Below are positions 43,491-57,028 of a stretch of DNA of 64,000 nt, one piece after another. A program made the position numbers and the translations under genes. Origin of the DNA: Neostapfia colusana (lineage: Eukaryota; Streptophyta; Magnoliopsida; Poales; Poaceae). A model generated the notes under the pieces. The model had not been told where the DNA came from and made no database searches. It was given only the letters and a program-made list of their open reading frames with translations. The DNA lies in the NCBI GenBank assembly GCA_030760725.1, contig JASWHV010000005.1, positions 86,992,622 through 87,056,621 of the forward strand, given 5' to 3'. Every line of letters begins with the position of its first letter. The first letter of the stretch is position 1.

Positions 43491-44675
43491 GCAAATGCAC
43501 CTTGACCATATTGATCCCATGTATTGCAACTTTTTTGCTTGTGAAAACCTATATGCTTGAGTCAACTTGATGGGACATCCTTTTATAGGAATGTACTAGT
43601 TTTGTGAACCATCCTTGTCGCTGGGAAAGTTGAAAAGTCGGGTATGGTCGTTTTTCCTTTTTGCTTCGCTTAATTTACGGGATACGGGAAGCTGAAATTA
43701 AACTCGTTAGCAACTGCACTCATGAGAATAAAGATAATGAGAACTTGATGATGTTAATGAGCATGGAATCGGGGAGATCTTGGCGAGCTTGGTTCGTGGA
43801 TGTTGCTGAATGAGATGGTGGTTTGCGTTCCGTAGATCTAAGGACCGGTTCATGTGAGCACATGCCAGGAAAATAGTGCCACCACAAGGCCAAATATGGG
43901 TGCGGCTTAGCTGACTAATTAGGTGTGTTGCTAGCTTGTTATGGACCGTTGGATGGCGCGGGAAATGGGAGTCAAGAGGGACTGCACTGGGAACCGTATG
44001 GCACAAGAGGGGGCCTGTGGGTGGGAGAATGGAGATTCGAGCCTGCCGGTGAAGCTCAGTGGGTCCATACATCCTAGTAGCCCATTTGTAAAGGCTCTTT
44101 TGTGATCTCTTGGCCATACACCGATAGTTGTGTACTGGTAAAATGTAGGTTCTTTCTAGTCACCGACAGGTGACGAAATCACAAACTTGTGGGTAAAGTG
44201 GTGCCACCTCTGCAGAGTGTAAAACTATCATGATAGCCGTGCTTCCAGTTACAAGCACCTGGCCTACTTCCATGATTAGAGGCAAAACATGGGATGGATA
44301 TTTGGGTATGGTCATTGGGATTGGTTTTGGGACTGTTTTGGGTCATGACTATGAATTTAGTTTTGGTTATATGAAAATGAGATGGTTATGAATATTTATG
44401 AGTATGAGATGAACTTGAGAAAGATTAATGGCTGGTTGAGACTTGATAAATGGTGAATTATGATGAGAGAATGTTACTGAATTACTTGATTATGATGGGA
44501 TAAATTTTACATAGAAATAGTTGCCGTTTTTGCCATGTTTGTGAAATAAAATTTGCTTGCTGCAATGAGCCTTTTTATTTCCTTCCTTGTTGTAAGCTAC
44601 ATGTCATACTTTCCCCGCACTTGCTGAGTACGACATGTACTCACCCTTGCATTCCCACATATACATCAGCTACAG

Positions 44676-44710
44676 GAGAAGAATATTTCAAGGAACATGT
44701 GGAGTACTAG
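44676..44710 (+). other. LTR-embedded terminal exon-like frame (element E)
   Basis: 35 nt after the acceptor CTACAG, phase 1, open to TAG at 44708-44710; the tail reads EEYFKEHVEY, related to DYYEDHVEH of element B. Confidence 0.5.
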
Positions 44711-44744
44711 GCGTGCGCACTACTATCAACATGCCTGTGGAGTT

Positions 44745-46339
44745 TGTAGGATCAAAAAGCACATGAAAAGCTACCAGAAAGGGGGTGAATGTAGATTTAA
44801 ATTTTTTTTAGCGGAAGCAACAAAAACCCCCTTTGCAGAAAATCGATCTGTTAAAGAAACCGTGTATGTGACTGATCTAAATATCTTCAACCGTGACATA
44901 AGTGGTATATATTATAGAGAATCAATTCACGAAGACCCGACAACAAGAATCACGGAAATCCGTCAAGAAAACTCAAGTTATGATCGAAAGATCAAACGAG
45001 GGTCAATCTGTTCTACTCGAGTAAAAACCAGATCTGCAACACTGCAAAGAAACTTGTGTAGATCAGAAACTACAAATACAATGACCGTGAAATATTCACA
45101 GATGATAGATAATCAAGTTGTGAATACAACCCAAAAATAATCACGCCAATTGGATCTGTAAAACTCGAGTTATGATCAAAACTCCGAAGCACTGTCGTGC
45201 TGTCCAGAAACTCGACGAGAAAGACATGACAAAAACAAGTCGGACGAACAAGGCACAAAAGCTCCTCTAAATTACGAATTTTATTGATCAAAACATAAGA
45301 GGAACAGCCCAAGGTCGTCTTAGCGTGAGCTCTTGTCTCCCTTTCTTATATAACCAGCCCGGAGGCCAACCCAATTCAAACTAGGACTCTAATCCTACTC
45401 AGTTTCTGAATCGAAACTTTCCATAACTGCTCAAGACTCTTCTATACACAGATAGAAGCAATCTTAAAACTTCCAAACACCTTAGGAACGTATCCCACAT
45501 TCCTAAAACAACTCAACTTCGTGTCCCACATGAAATCTGATCATAACCAACTCAAATCTTTCCATATTTGAGCCATAACCGACTCAGCCGCAGCCTGAGT
45601 CCATAATCCACCCGGTTGAACCATGTTGCCACGTCCATGCACTCCTTGCACACGTGCAAACACCTTCCAACGACGTCCATGATACCTTCATATGCATTGT
45701 TCTTGATCCAAACATGCTGCATGACCTCCCGATCAACTCAACTACAATTTCTCCTGAACTTGGTTGTTGAACCTCATCTTCTACCTAAGACTAGTTCAAT
45801 GGATCCCATCACCAGCCATATCTTGAACTCAAGCAACACCTGCACATGAATAAACAACCAATACTTTCGAGCACAAGTCCGTGACTTGACTCAAGTTAGT
45901 TCCGAAAACCACAACACCTTACTTGAACACCTCACATAAGCATGTTGCAAACCATAGCAAAATCTTAACCACCATAAACAGTCATAAAACTTCAAAAACT
46001 TAGTAAAATAATACTAAGTAAACTTTCTATAGATGTAAAGCAAGTTCAAAACATTTGCATGGTATAAACAGAACCATTGTGATTTAGCTCCTGACCTTGC
46101 CAAAGCTAACCAGACCTTGAGCCAGAGCTTGCCAATGCTAGCACAACCTAGCACCGGAACTTACCAAATCTAGTCGGACCTACCACCGGAGCTAACCAAA
46201 CACATGTCGGACCTAGTCATAGCAAGTCGGACCTTACGTCGGATCTTGTCGGAGCACGGACCTAGAGTCGGAACTTGACAAAAAGAGTGTTTTGGCCGAA
46301 TTCAAAACTTTTATCGTCATAGCCAATGTATTCAGCACA
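44745..46339 (-). repeat. Element G 3' LTR
   Basis: Plus strand starts TGTAGGATC and, by the position of the adjacent purine tract and the TG/CA rule, ends CAGCACA at 46339. The right end is a best guess. The part at 46090-46275 holds degenerate repeats with CGGAGCT and CGGACCT words. The frame at 44697-45140 has no family support. Confidence 0.6.
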
Positions 46340-47315
46340 CATAGGTCTCAAAATCTCCCCCTTGATGAATGCATCGGCAACACCACTTAAAATCCGAACA
46401 TTGGCTTATTCATATGAAAAGTTTTGAATGAGAAAGAAATTTCAAAACAAAAATTTCTCCCCCTTTGTAAATCAGAAATAAAATGAGAAGAAAAACAAAA
46501 ATTCCCCCACCCCCTGAGAAGAATCGTGTCAAAACACTTGTGAATCATGCAATGTGTGATCAATTTCTCCCCCTTTGACAATGTATTCAGCAAGGTTCAA
46601 AAGAGAAATTTTAATTTTTATGAGCATATTTATAACATATACATATAAAAAAAGCTCATCCAAGCCATACTATCAAGTAACTTACACTATCACATCAATG
46701 AGATACATAAAGTAGTGTAAGCCATGCTGGAGATCAAGTGTAATTTTCAATTTAAACAAGTCATGATCTCACAAACTTAACTATGTCAAGACCTGAAAGC
46801 ATGACACGTGTTGCTGCATTTTAATTATTTTTCAAAGCACAAATTCAGATCATATGACATTTGCAAGAGATTATATGCCGCATCAGCCTTATTCTAACAA
46901 ACCAAGCCAAGCCTATGTCATTTGACAATCAGAAGCTTAAGGATATGGTTTTAGTCATACACAACATCTTCCAAGTTCATATCTAAGTGCAATGATAAGC
47001 CATCTCAAAAGAAGAAGTGCGATGCATGAATAATCTCTTGATCTTTTTCTCAACTTTTCATTTGAACATAAAAGAACATGTGAGCATGCAACAAGTTTAA
47101 AACAGCAAGAAAGTTCGATCATGACCAGATTTAGTGTAAATAATTATTCCAATTACTACTCATGGCAAAAACTACAAAATATATAACATGAGTAATGTTG
47201 TAAGAACTTTCAGCATATAAAAGGAATCACAAAGTCATATATGTACGAAATATTATGCTCATATTATTTTAAATTCAGATTCACACATATACTTCCCAAG
47301 TTTTAAAACTCCCCC
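46340..47315 (-). other. Element G region between pol and 3' LTR
   Basis: About 1 kb of AT-rich non-coding sequence with four polypurine-like tracts on the minus strand (near 46353-46364, 46455-46467, 46565-46577 and 47309-47315). The one nearest the LTR would prime plus-strand synthesis. No env-like frame is recognisable. Confidence 0.6.
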
Positions 47316-48648
47316 TCAATTTAAGCCATGAGGATGCATAACCCCTATTTCACTACGAATGAAACAAAAACGAGTGAAATCTAAAGGTTTTGTAAAAATG
47401 TCAGCCAATTGTTGTTTGAAATCTACATGGTGAAGCACAATGTTTCCTTTTTCAACATTATCATGGAGAAAGTGATACCTAATGTCAATGTGCTTTGTTC
47501 TCGAATGTTGCATGGGGTTTCTAGCAATGCAAATGGCACTAGTGTTATCACAAAATAGTGAACACTATCTAGATCAACCCCATAGTCGTTAAGTGTTTGA
47601 ACAATCCAAAGAATTTGTGAGCAAGCGCTAGCGGCAGCTACATATTCAGATTCGGCTGTGGATTGTGCAACTGAATTTTGTTTTCTAGATGACCAAGTAA
47701 CAAGTGAATTATCAAGAAAATAACAAGCACCCGAAGTACTTTTCCTATCAGTTCTACAACCCCCAAAATAAGCATCCGAAAAAGCTTTCAAAGTAACGGT
47801 TGAGGAAGAAGGAAGAAAAATCCCAAATTCTTGAGTTCCATGTAATTACCTGAGAATTCTTTTGACGGTTTGACGATGTGAAGCACGTGGGGAAGCTTGA
47901 AATCGTGCACAAAGACATACACTGAATTGTATGTCCGATCTTGATGCCGTGAGGTACAAAAGTAATCCAATCATACTTCTATATTCTTTTTGATCCACGG
48001 GTTCACCATCTTGATCAAGTTCAAGTGTCGTTGCTGTACCCATTGGTGTCCGAAGAGACTTGCTTTTGTCCACGTTGAAGCGTTTAAGAAGGTCTCTTGT
48101 ATACTTTGTTTGATGCACAAAAGTACCCTCCTTGGTTTGCTTGATTTGCAGCCCCAAAAAGCATGTGAGTTCTCCAATCATATTCATCTCAAAATCTAAA
48201 CTCATCATAGCTGAAAACTTGGACACAAGATCACGAGAAGCACAACCAAAGATAATATCATCCACATACACTTGAACGAATAATGGGTCATTGCAATGCT
48301 TAAGCACAAAAAGAGTTTTATCAACCTTGCCCATGGTAAACCCCTTCTCAAAGAAGAATGCTTTTAACCTATCATACCATGCTCTAGGGGCTTGTTTAAG
48401 ACCATACAAGGCTTTGGACAGTTTGTAAACATGATTAGGAAAATTTGGATTTTCAAAACCCGATGATTGCTTGACATAAACCTCCTCATCTATGTAGGGC
48501 ATTAAGAAAAGCACTTTTAACATCCATTTGATATAACTTGAAACCTTTAGATGCAGCAAATGCTAACAAAATTCTTATGGCTTCTAATCTAGCAACAGGA
48601 GCAAAAGTTTCATCAAAATATAGTCCTTCAACTTGTGTGAAACCTTGA
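47316..48648 (-). pseudogene. Element G reverse transcriptase and RNase H, C-terminal part, decayed
   Basis: Reading leftwards from the element F junction: FTQVEGLYFDETFAPVARLE, then DVKSAFLN, ALYGLKQAPRAWYDRL, the intact active site YVDDIIFG, then RNase H with SDAYFGGCRTDRKSTSG and AQSTAESEYVA, ending at a stop at 47316-47318. Breaks: frameshift near 48497, TAA at 47846-47848 in the RILRYLHGT region, and 1-base loss near 47562. Confidence 0.9.
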
Positions 48649-48881
48649 TCAACTGACACGACCCCACGGTCTTGTCGAGCCAGGATCACGCTGAGGGGTG
48701 CTGCGTTGCACAGCACCGGATAACACACGTCAAAGGTACAAAGCGGAAGCGGAATTTTATTACATAAACCAGTTATGAACATGTTTACATCAAAATAAGT
48801 TCAGTCTACACTCGCAGGCGTAGACTAAGCATCAAGTGCACGTTCAGCCCTCGAACGTGTCCTTGCTAGCACACACGCACA

Positions 48882-48970
48882 CTAACTCTGCGGCGTGCAC
48901 GACTCCCACTCGACGGGGTTCCCCTCCTGGGGTTCCGTCTCCTCTTCGGGAGTCCCTTCCTCATAGAACC
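48882..48970 (-). other. LTR-embedded terminal exon-like frame (element F, 3' LTR)
   Basis: 89 nt after a TTTTGCAG acceptor, phase 1, open to TAG (48882-48884 on plus), same as in element A. Confidence 0.45.
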
Positions 48971-49561
48971 CTGCAAAATCTTCAAACACAAGCAGTGAGC
49001 ACGAAGGCTCAGCAAGTCTGACCCGTCTCACCTAAACATGGAACTCAGTGCCGCCAGCCGATTTACACCTCGAGCTCTCAACCTACCCTCTGAACGACCA
49101 GCTATGCCTCAACACCCAGCTACCCGAGTTACATCAGTTTCCCGGTTCCCATATAGCCGGTAGGTCTTCGGTACTGTTCTAGCTTGTTCAACAGGCCCGC
49201 ACACAGCTCGGTCCTCAATCGACACAAGTGGAGCTACAGCACACAGGCCCCAAAGTCCTGCTGCCCTTACTCTCCGCTTGGTCTCATTTTCTTGCCATGT
49301 GTTTCATGTGCTAACACTATCTGAGTCGAGTGCCTCTAGCCTATGGTCGCGAGTAGTTCCAACTACTCAACTTGTACTGAATTCTACACTATCTTAGCAT
49401 GGCAGTAGCTAACGGGGTTTGCAATCCTAAACCCAACCCATGGTGTTCTTGGCTATGCAATTGGGTTTCCACACAAGACTCTAATACCAAGAATAAAGTA
49501 AACAAGTATGTGCTCAAAACAATAAAAATTTGTAAAAAGGTTAATGTAAACCGGAGCTTGC

Positions 49562-49642
49562 CTTGCTGCTCTTGGTCGTAGGCTAGCTGTTCCTCCGGAG
49601 TAACGAAGTCTAGGACTTCGGGTTCCTCCTCGACCTTAGCGA
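49562..49642 (-). other. LTR-embedded internal exon-like frame (element F, 3' LTR)
   Basis: 81 nt, ATGTAG acceptor and AAG/GCAAGC donor, open in the conserved phase. Confidence 0.45.
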
Positions 49643-52183
49643 CTACATGATAGAAGCAACACATGTATCAATTTAAATGTATTTGTATTAAGTTTTGAAA
49701 TTGTGAAGCTTATAAGTCCCACTAGACAGACTCTATAACTGTGAAACTTTTACTGTGGCTTGGTTACAACCTAAACAGAGACTTGGTCAAGTTTTAGTTG
49801 CAGCAAATCTCATTTGAGCCCTCCACAATTAATTATGTCCTTGACCTTAATTGGAACTCTTAGGGTGTTCTAAGGATTTTCAGGAAATAAACTATGACTT
49901 TCTGAAAACTAGATTTTCAGAGGGTTCTAATGGAGTTGGTCTCACTTAATTTGAAGGTTCCTAGCTAAAGATATGAGCTAAACAATTTCAGAGAAAATTC
50001 TGAAAATTTTTCTGAACATTTTCTATTTTCTCTGGAACAGTTTCACTAATCACACCATTAGGTGGATCAAAAAAGATCAAAAGGATCTGAAATTTTTATG
50101 GTAGTTCAGGGATGTATTGGTGAATATCCCAGCAAAATTTCAGGATTTCCCTCCAAAGGATTCTCCAGTTATAATTCCAAACAGTTTAAACTTTGAGGAA
50201 TTAATTCTGGAGAAATAAGGAATTTCATGAAGTGAAACTTGATTTGCTGAAAATACTCAGAGAGCTGATTCCAGCAAAATTTGGTTCACTCTATTTGGAG
50301 CTTTCTAGCCAAAGTTATGAGGATTTGAAGTTTGAAGGAAATCTGAAAATCGGGGAAAAGTTTAAACTCGCGCGTGGGCCCAGGGGACACGCGTCGCACG
50401 CCGAGGCGACAGCACACCGCGGCCCACAATGATTTTTCGCGCCAGCACACCCGATCCCGGCCGCAGCCGGATCCCGATTCAAAATATCTCCCGCTGACAG
50501 CTGGGGTCCACCCCCTTCTTCAACCTCGCGACGCCCGCGCTCCGCCGCCGAGGGACCTCGCCGCTGGCTTCTGTACAGCTCCAAACTTCTCGATTCTGGC
50601 TGCCCCTGCCTATTTTTACTCGGGGAACAGGATTCTAGGGTCAGCTGCTCATGACAATGGCCGGAGCATGGTCGGCGACGAGCCGCCACCTCGGAACGAC
50701 TTCGGCCATGTCGGCTTACTTCCCTCGCACCTCAACTAGTTGGGGAACCGGTCGGGAAGCATCAGTGGACCTCAGAGAAGGTCGACATGAGCTCGAGGCA
50801 GCTCGGGGAAGGCCCGAAATAGGTCCTCACCGTGTGACCGATGCCTCCCGTTCATGCCGCCATTGGTAAACCTCGAATTACGCCGGGTACAGAGGTTCTC
50901 CGGGCCAGAGTTGTGAAGGCAACTTGTGCGTTACCGTGTCTAGCTTGTGTGAGAGCGGATTGAGGCCCACTAATCCTTTCTAGAGCACGAATTAAACAGA
51001 CTCGCACCCGAAGGTCGTTCTGCACACAGAAAGGGGAAAAATGGAAATTTGCCGCCGGTGAGCAACCACTCGAGCTGTGGTTTGGGGGTGAGCAGCACCG
51101 GTCACCGGCGCGTCCAAGGTGCCTTGGCTCGGGCGTGACAACGCCCTGGTTGGGCTGTCCACGGGAGCCCGAGGTGCGGCGGTTCCAAGTCCCGAATTTG
51201 ATCTTTCGGCACAGCCGATATCAATCGGTTTCAACTGAATTCTAGCAGTGGGGAGGACGGAGGAAGGTCTCTAGTACCTTGCCGTGGCTCTGGAGGGGAC
51301 GGAGGAAGCTGTGATCAGCACTCTCCGATCAATTCCGAGCTGCGGAAAGTTTCGGCCGGCGCTGTGTTCTTGCGGGTGAAGAAACGGGCGATGCTTCGGC
51401 CGAGGAGGGGGAAAGGTGCCTTAAGAAGGCTCTGCACCGCCTCATGCCCGCGCGTGGCCAAGCAGCTGCTGGCGCGGCGGCTTCCCTCGGTGGCGATCGC
51501 AGCGGCGGCGCGGTTAACCGAGTGAGAAAGTCTCAGTCGGTTTGATTTGCAGTAGAGGCTGACATGTGGGTCCCACTCCCCATTTTAACCTCTGAAATTT
51601 ACACCTAATCACTGTTGTAAACAGTGAACCCCATACTACCCCTGGTAATTCAAATTATTCACCCATGAGCCATTTGAATTGAGTAGAATTCAAATTGGGT
51701 TTGGTTTGAGTGAATTTCAGCACAAGTTCAGTTTTGAATTCAAATAAAGTTTAAATTTGTCCCACTTAGCTCATGTCAAGATCAACTCCAAATGGAGTGA
51801 AAATTGGTGTGTGAGCTCACAAAAATGTGCTGAGTAAGAATATGCCTCCCACTTTTAAATTCATGGGATAAAAACAGTTTGAATTTGAATATGGTTTCAA
51901 ACTGCCCTCTTTCTAACTATACCCAAAATGACCTCAAAAAGGTTTTGAATTTGGGTGAAACTTGGCTTGGACATCCTTAGCAAAGGGTAGGAGTTTTCAT
52001 ATGTCCAGCCCACCTATATCACATGTGGGAAATACCACTTTTGCAATGTGTGAGTTTGTTCTCTAATGAGCATGTTGATGGTGGTTACTTGCTCTTCATT
52101 TGTGTTCATCATCTTTCCTCAAATGAGGTGTTAGGTGTGGTGATGAACACTTCAATTTTGTGTCAAAAACTGAGGCCCTTACA

Positions 52184-52200
52184 TTCCTCCCCCCTTAAAA
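52184..52200 (-). other. Polypurine tract of element F
   Basis: The minus strand reads TTTTAAGGGGGGAGGAA directly before the LTR. Confidence 0.8.
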
Positions 52201-52252
52201 GAATCTCGTCCCGAGATTACAAGGTGAAAATGAGAGAGAGGACGGTGGAAAA

Positions 52253-55200
52253 TTACCGGATATGCGACGTGAAAAAGTCGGGGTAGTTAGCGCGAAGAAA
52301 TTCTTCGCTCTCCCATGTCGCTTCGTCCATGGAGTGATTACTCCATAGAACCTTGTAGAACCACAACGTACGGTTGCGTGTGGTTCGGGCCTTTTCATCG
52401 GTAATCTGCACCGGTTCCTCCCGATAGGTGAGATCCGGTTGCAGTTCTTCAATATCCTCCAGCTGAACGGTAGTTGATAGCTTAAGACACTTCCTCAGCT
52501 GGGCAATGTGAAAGACGTCGTGCACACCGGAAAGTGCTTCTGGTAATTTCAGCCGGTATGCCACTGATCCACATCTTTCGATAATCTGGAATGGACCGAT
52601 GAATCGGGGTGCCAACTTTCCTCTCACCCCAAATCTGTTTACGCCCTTCATTGGAGACACCCGTAGGTATACGTGATCTCCAACTTCGAATTGTAATGGG
52701 CGCCTTCTCCGGTCCGCATACTGTTTCTGACGGGATTGAGCGGCTTTTAGGTTCACCTGAATCAGTCGAACCTTTTCTTCCGCGTTGTTGACTAGGTCAA
52801 TCCCGAAGGTAACTTCCTACCGTATAGTGCCTCATAAGGTGCCATCTTGATGCTGGCTTGGTACCCATTATTGTACGAGAACTCGGCTAACGGCAAGTGA
52901 TCATCCCAATTCTTGCCGTGGTCGATAGCGCAAGCTCGTAGCATGTCTTCTAAGATCTGATTTACCCGCTCGGTTTGTCCATCCGTCTGCGGGTGGTATG
53001 CTGAATTACGGATCAGTTTCGTCCCCAAGGCAGCGTGCAGCTGCTCCCAAAAATGGGACACAAATAGAGTGCCCCGATCTGATATGATGGTACGGGGTAC
53101 GCCGTACAGCCATAAGATCCGTGAGATGTACAGTTCAGCGTACTTCTTGGCGTTGTAGTTGGTGTTGAGCGGGATGAAATGGGCAACTTTGAGGCAGGAA
53201 TCATGTTTCTGCAAGGTGGTGGGTAAACCGACGACGAAGTCCATGCTCACATCCTCCCACTTCCAGGCAGGAATGCCCAGTGGTTGCAGCAGTCCCGGTT
53301 TCCGCATATGGTCTGCCTTCACCCTTCGACATGTATCACACTCGGACACGTATTTTGCAGTCTCACGCTTCATCCGTGTCCACCAAAACTTGCTTCTGAG
53401 TTCTTGATACATTTTGTTGCTGCCGGGGTGAATAGAAAACTTTGACAAGTGAGCCTCATCAAAGATTTTCTTCCGTAATTCCGGGTTACGGGGTACGACG
53501 ATCCGGTCCTTGAACCATAGGATGCCATCTCCGTCCTTCCGGAAACATTTCAGCTCCCCACTGTCTACACGTCTCCGCAAATGTGACATGCCCTTGTCAT
53601 TCTTCTGGGCTGCCGCTATCTCTTCACGGATGGTGGGGATCAAAGCTAGGTTGTAGAGAGCTCCGTGTGGAATTACATGTAGTGGTGGTTCGCTCTCTTC
53701 CAACGGTGTGATGGTCAGATTATTGACGTGTGACTTGCGGCTCAGCGCATCTGCCACTACGTTTGCCTTGCCCGGATGATAATGGATCTCTATTTCGTAA
53801 TCCTTTATCAGTTCTAACCATCTTCGTTGCCTCATGTTCAGTTCTTTCTGAGTGAATATGTACTTGAGGCTTTTGTGGTCGGTATATAAATGTACGAGGT
53901 TACCGAGTAGGTAGTGCCTCCACATTTTTAGTGCAAGTACCATGGCAGCGAGCTCCAAGTCGTGAGTTGGATAGTTTTCCTCATGGTTTCTAAGCTGCCG
54001 TGACCCATACGCGACCACCCTTCGGTCTTGCATCAGCACACATCCGAGCCCAATGCCGGATGCATTGCAGTACACATCGAACGGTTTTGTTGTGTCTGGC
54101 TGCGCCAAAACCGGTGCTGATGTGAGGTGCTTGACTAAAGCCTTGAATGCTGCTTCACATGCTGGACTCCAAACATATTTGGTAGCCTTCTTCAGCAGCT
54201 CTGTCATTGGCTTGGCAATCTTCGAGAAGTTTGGAATGAACCTCCGATAATATCCCGTGAGTCCGAGGAAACTCCGTACCTCGTGAACAGTTCTCGGGGA
54301 TTTCCAATTCAGCACTTGAGTGATTTTGCTCGGGTCCACAGCGATACCCTCCGCTGAGATGATATGCCCGAGGAAAGGCACTTGCGATACCAGAAGTCGC
54401 ATTTTCTGAATTTCGCGTATAGCTTGTGATCCCGCAGCCGTTGCAAGACTATACGCAGATGCTTCTTGTGATCTTCCTCCGACATGGAATATACCAGGAT
54501 GTCGTCGATGAAGACCACGACAAACTTGTCCAGCTCCGGCATGAATACCGAGTTCATCAAGTACATGAAGTGAGCTGGAGCATTGGTGAGGCCGAAGGAC
54601 ATGACCAGGTACTCATAGAGTCCGTACCTCGTCGAGAAAGCCGTCTTCGGAATGTCCTCAGCCCTTATCTTAATCTGATGGTACCCGGATCTTAAGTCCA
54701 TTTTGGAAAAGATCTTTGCTTCAACCAACTGATCAAACAACATGTTGATCCGTGGCAACGGGTACTTGTTCTTGATGGTCACGGCATTTAATGGACGATA
54801 GTCCACGCAAAGCCGCAATGTCTCATCCTTCTTCTTGACAAATAATGCCGAACAGCCCCATGGCGAGGAGCTCGGCCTAATAAAACCCTTCTCCAGAAGG
54901 TCCGTGAGCTGAGTCTTCAGTTCAGCCAACTCCTTGGGCGCCATCTTGTACGGCCTTTGGGATATTGGCATGGTTCCCGGTGCAAGTTCAATCTTGAACT
55001 CCACCTCTCTATCGGGTGGCATCCCTGGCAAATCCTCCGGGAATACGTCAGGGAACTCTCGGACCACTAGAATATATTCCAATCTGATGGTTGTGGCTTG
55101 ATAGACACTTGGAAGTTTTATTTCTGGACTGTCCAGAAATAATGAGTGAGACTCGTGCACTTCTGGGTTTAAGTGCACAACTCGGAGGACGGTGTCTAAA

Positions 55201-56756
55201 ACTGCGCCGTGGCGGGTTAACCACGACATCCCTAAGATGACATCGACCTTTTGTCCCTCTAAGATTATGAGAGACGTAGGGTAGACTCTACCCTCTAAGC
55301 ACAATGGCGCTTTTGGGACCATCATGCTTTCTGAAATTTTCCCACCCGGTGAACAGATCACATAAGGACTATCGGTGGGTAGTATTTGCAAGCTATATTT
55401 ATCAATGAAAGCTTGGCTAATGAAGCTATGTGTGGCGCCTGAATCAAATAGTACTATAGCGGGATGCTGGTGGAGTTGGAACATACCCGCAAGGATTAGC
55501 TCGCCCTCCGGCACGTCCTCAATGGCAAGCTGGTGGACGGTGCCGGGCGTAGGGTTTGCCCGCCGCGCATTAGTAGGGTTCCGGGGTTGATTCATCCCCG
55601 GAAACTGCGGTGCCACTCCGCCGCCTTGCATCTCCGGGCAACTGCTCACGAAGTGTCCTGGACGACCACACTTGTAACATGTGGCCATTGCCGGTGTAGT
55701 GCTCGGGGGATGAAAGCCCGGCATGCGCTGCTGAGGTGCATACGCACGCGGCATCGCCCGCTGCTGTTGTTGTTGCGGAGGTGGTACTGGCAGTGCCGGC
55801 CTGAATGCCGGTGCAGAGTACGGCCGACTGCAGAACGGCATCGACCGCGGTGGTGGCTGCCAGCGTGGACCTGATGGTGGGCGATTCACCATCCGAAACT
55901 TCTGAGAAGGACCGCCTCCTTCTCCGCTGCTCTGCGGCGCGCTTTGCTTTTGCTCTGCCGTCGCCAACTCCTTGCCGGAGTCCTCCTGAACAATCGCAGC
56001 ATCAATGATGTCGTTGAGGCTGCCGCGATTGAACATCGCTAACTTGTCCTTCAGGAGCGGGTTAAGCCCCTGGTAGAAATGGTCCCGCCGCTTCTCGTCG
56101 GTATCAGCATGATATGACGCATATAGCGCGAGATCGTTAAACGCGCTGGAGTATTCCAGCGCGTTCCGGCTCCCTTGTTGCAGGTGTAAGAACTCCTGCA
56201 TCTTCCTCTTCATTAAACCTGGCGGTATATGATAGGCCCTGAAGGCCATCCGGAACTCCATCCAGGTCATCACTCGGTCGGTGGGCTGTGAAGCACAGAA
56301 GTTGGCCCACCACGCGCTCGCGGATCCTTGGAGCTGCTGGACCGCAAACTGAGTCTTGCGCTGCTCGCTGATCTGGAGCAGCCCGAACTTCATCTCTATG
56401 GCGCGGAGCCAGTTGTCCGCGTCAAGTGGTTCATCCGCCCTTGAGAATACCGGGGGATGAGTTGCCAGGAAGTCGGAGTAGGAGCTCTGTTGACGCTCCT
56501 CACGATCTTGACGTCTCTTTGGGCGAGACGTATTGGCGATCAGTGTTTGCAGCAACTCCGTGTGCTGCTGATGTGAACCCGCCATTGCCGCGACGATGTC
56601 GGCCAATGTAACCGTTGGCAGCGGTGGTGGCGGTGTTTGCTGTTGCTGTTGCTGCTGTTGCTGTTGTTGTCCCGAGGAGTCCTCGGGAGGCTGTTGGGAG
56701 GTCTCTCCCCCTTGGCTGGTACCCCCAACATCAGGGTTGGCACGAGTACGCGTCAT
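52253..56756 (-). pseudogene. Element F gag-pol, decayed
   Basis: The ATG at 56754-56756 lies one base after the acceptor TTTCAG. An 825-residue frame (counted from a codon just upstream of this ATG) covers gag (Gln run, intact zinc knuckle CYKCGRPGHFVSSC), protease (LFDSGATH) and most of RT (FIDDILVYS at about 54501-54512). A 1-base loss near 54392 shifts the frame; the rest of RT, RNase H and integrase continues to 52814. Inside the integrase core about 21 bp are lost in frame near 53200 (the VWVIVDRLT text of element A). About 49 bp are lost at 52813/52814, again shifting the frame. The last part (to 52253) holds the integrase C-terminus and chromodomain-like tail (WSNHSMDEATWESEEF). Gag, protease and the RT core are better kept than in element A. 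Confidence 0.9.
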
Positions 56757-57028
56757 TCTGAAATTCAAAACAGCAGCGATTAGCACATGTCTTACTTAAA
56801 ATTCCATATGCAACAGTAGGTATTGAAGCGACACATGATTAATTTGCACAACATTCACATATATTGATAAAGCATAAACTTTATACAAGATACATTACTC
56901 TCGGGTCTCCGAGAAGTCATGCTCATGTCGTCACTACCTATACATGCGCTACTGTCTACACGACATGTCACCGATTACAAAATTTGGGCTACACTACCCT
57001 AGCTTCCCTACATGGCAACTGTAACCCC

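Larger units (their letters stand above)
43285..44744 (+). mobile_element. Element E LTR, right part
   Basis: Continues the LTR broken at 3604 and runs parallel to the B LTR (compare 4890-6410) at lower identity. It carries its own internal exon-like segment (43407-43490) and terminal one (44676-44710). It is cut at 44744 by copia element G before the LTR end; GAGTT (44740-44744) would be the copia target duplication, whose partner lies outside the window. Confidence 0.8.
48654..52183 (-). repeat. Element F 3' LTR, with a 0.5 kb deletion
   Basis: 3530 bp against 4044 bp for the 5' LTR. A block matching 59863-60361 is missing at about 49045, with CT shared at the breakpoints. It keeps the exon-like segments (49562-49642 and 48882-48970) and the leader donor region near 51278. 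Confidence 0.95.

Noticed and set aside
46340..47315. Envelope-like gene downstream of copia pol
   Set aside because: SIRE-type elements may carry one, but this stretch is AT-rich with only short frames and no membrane-type pattern.
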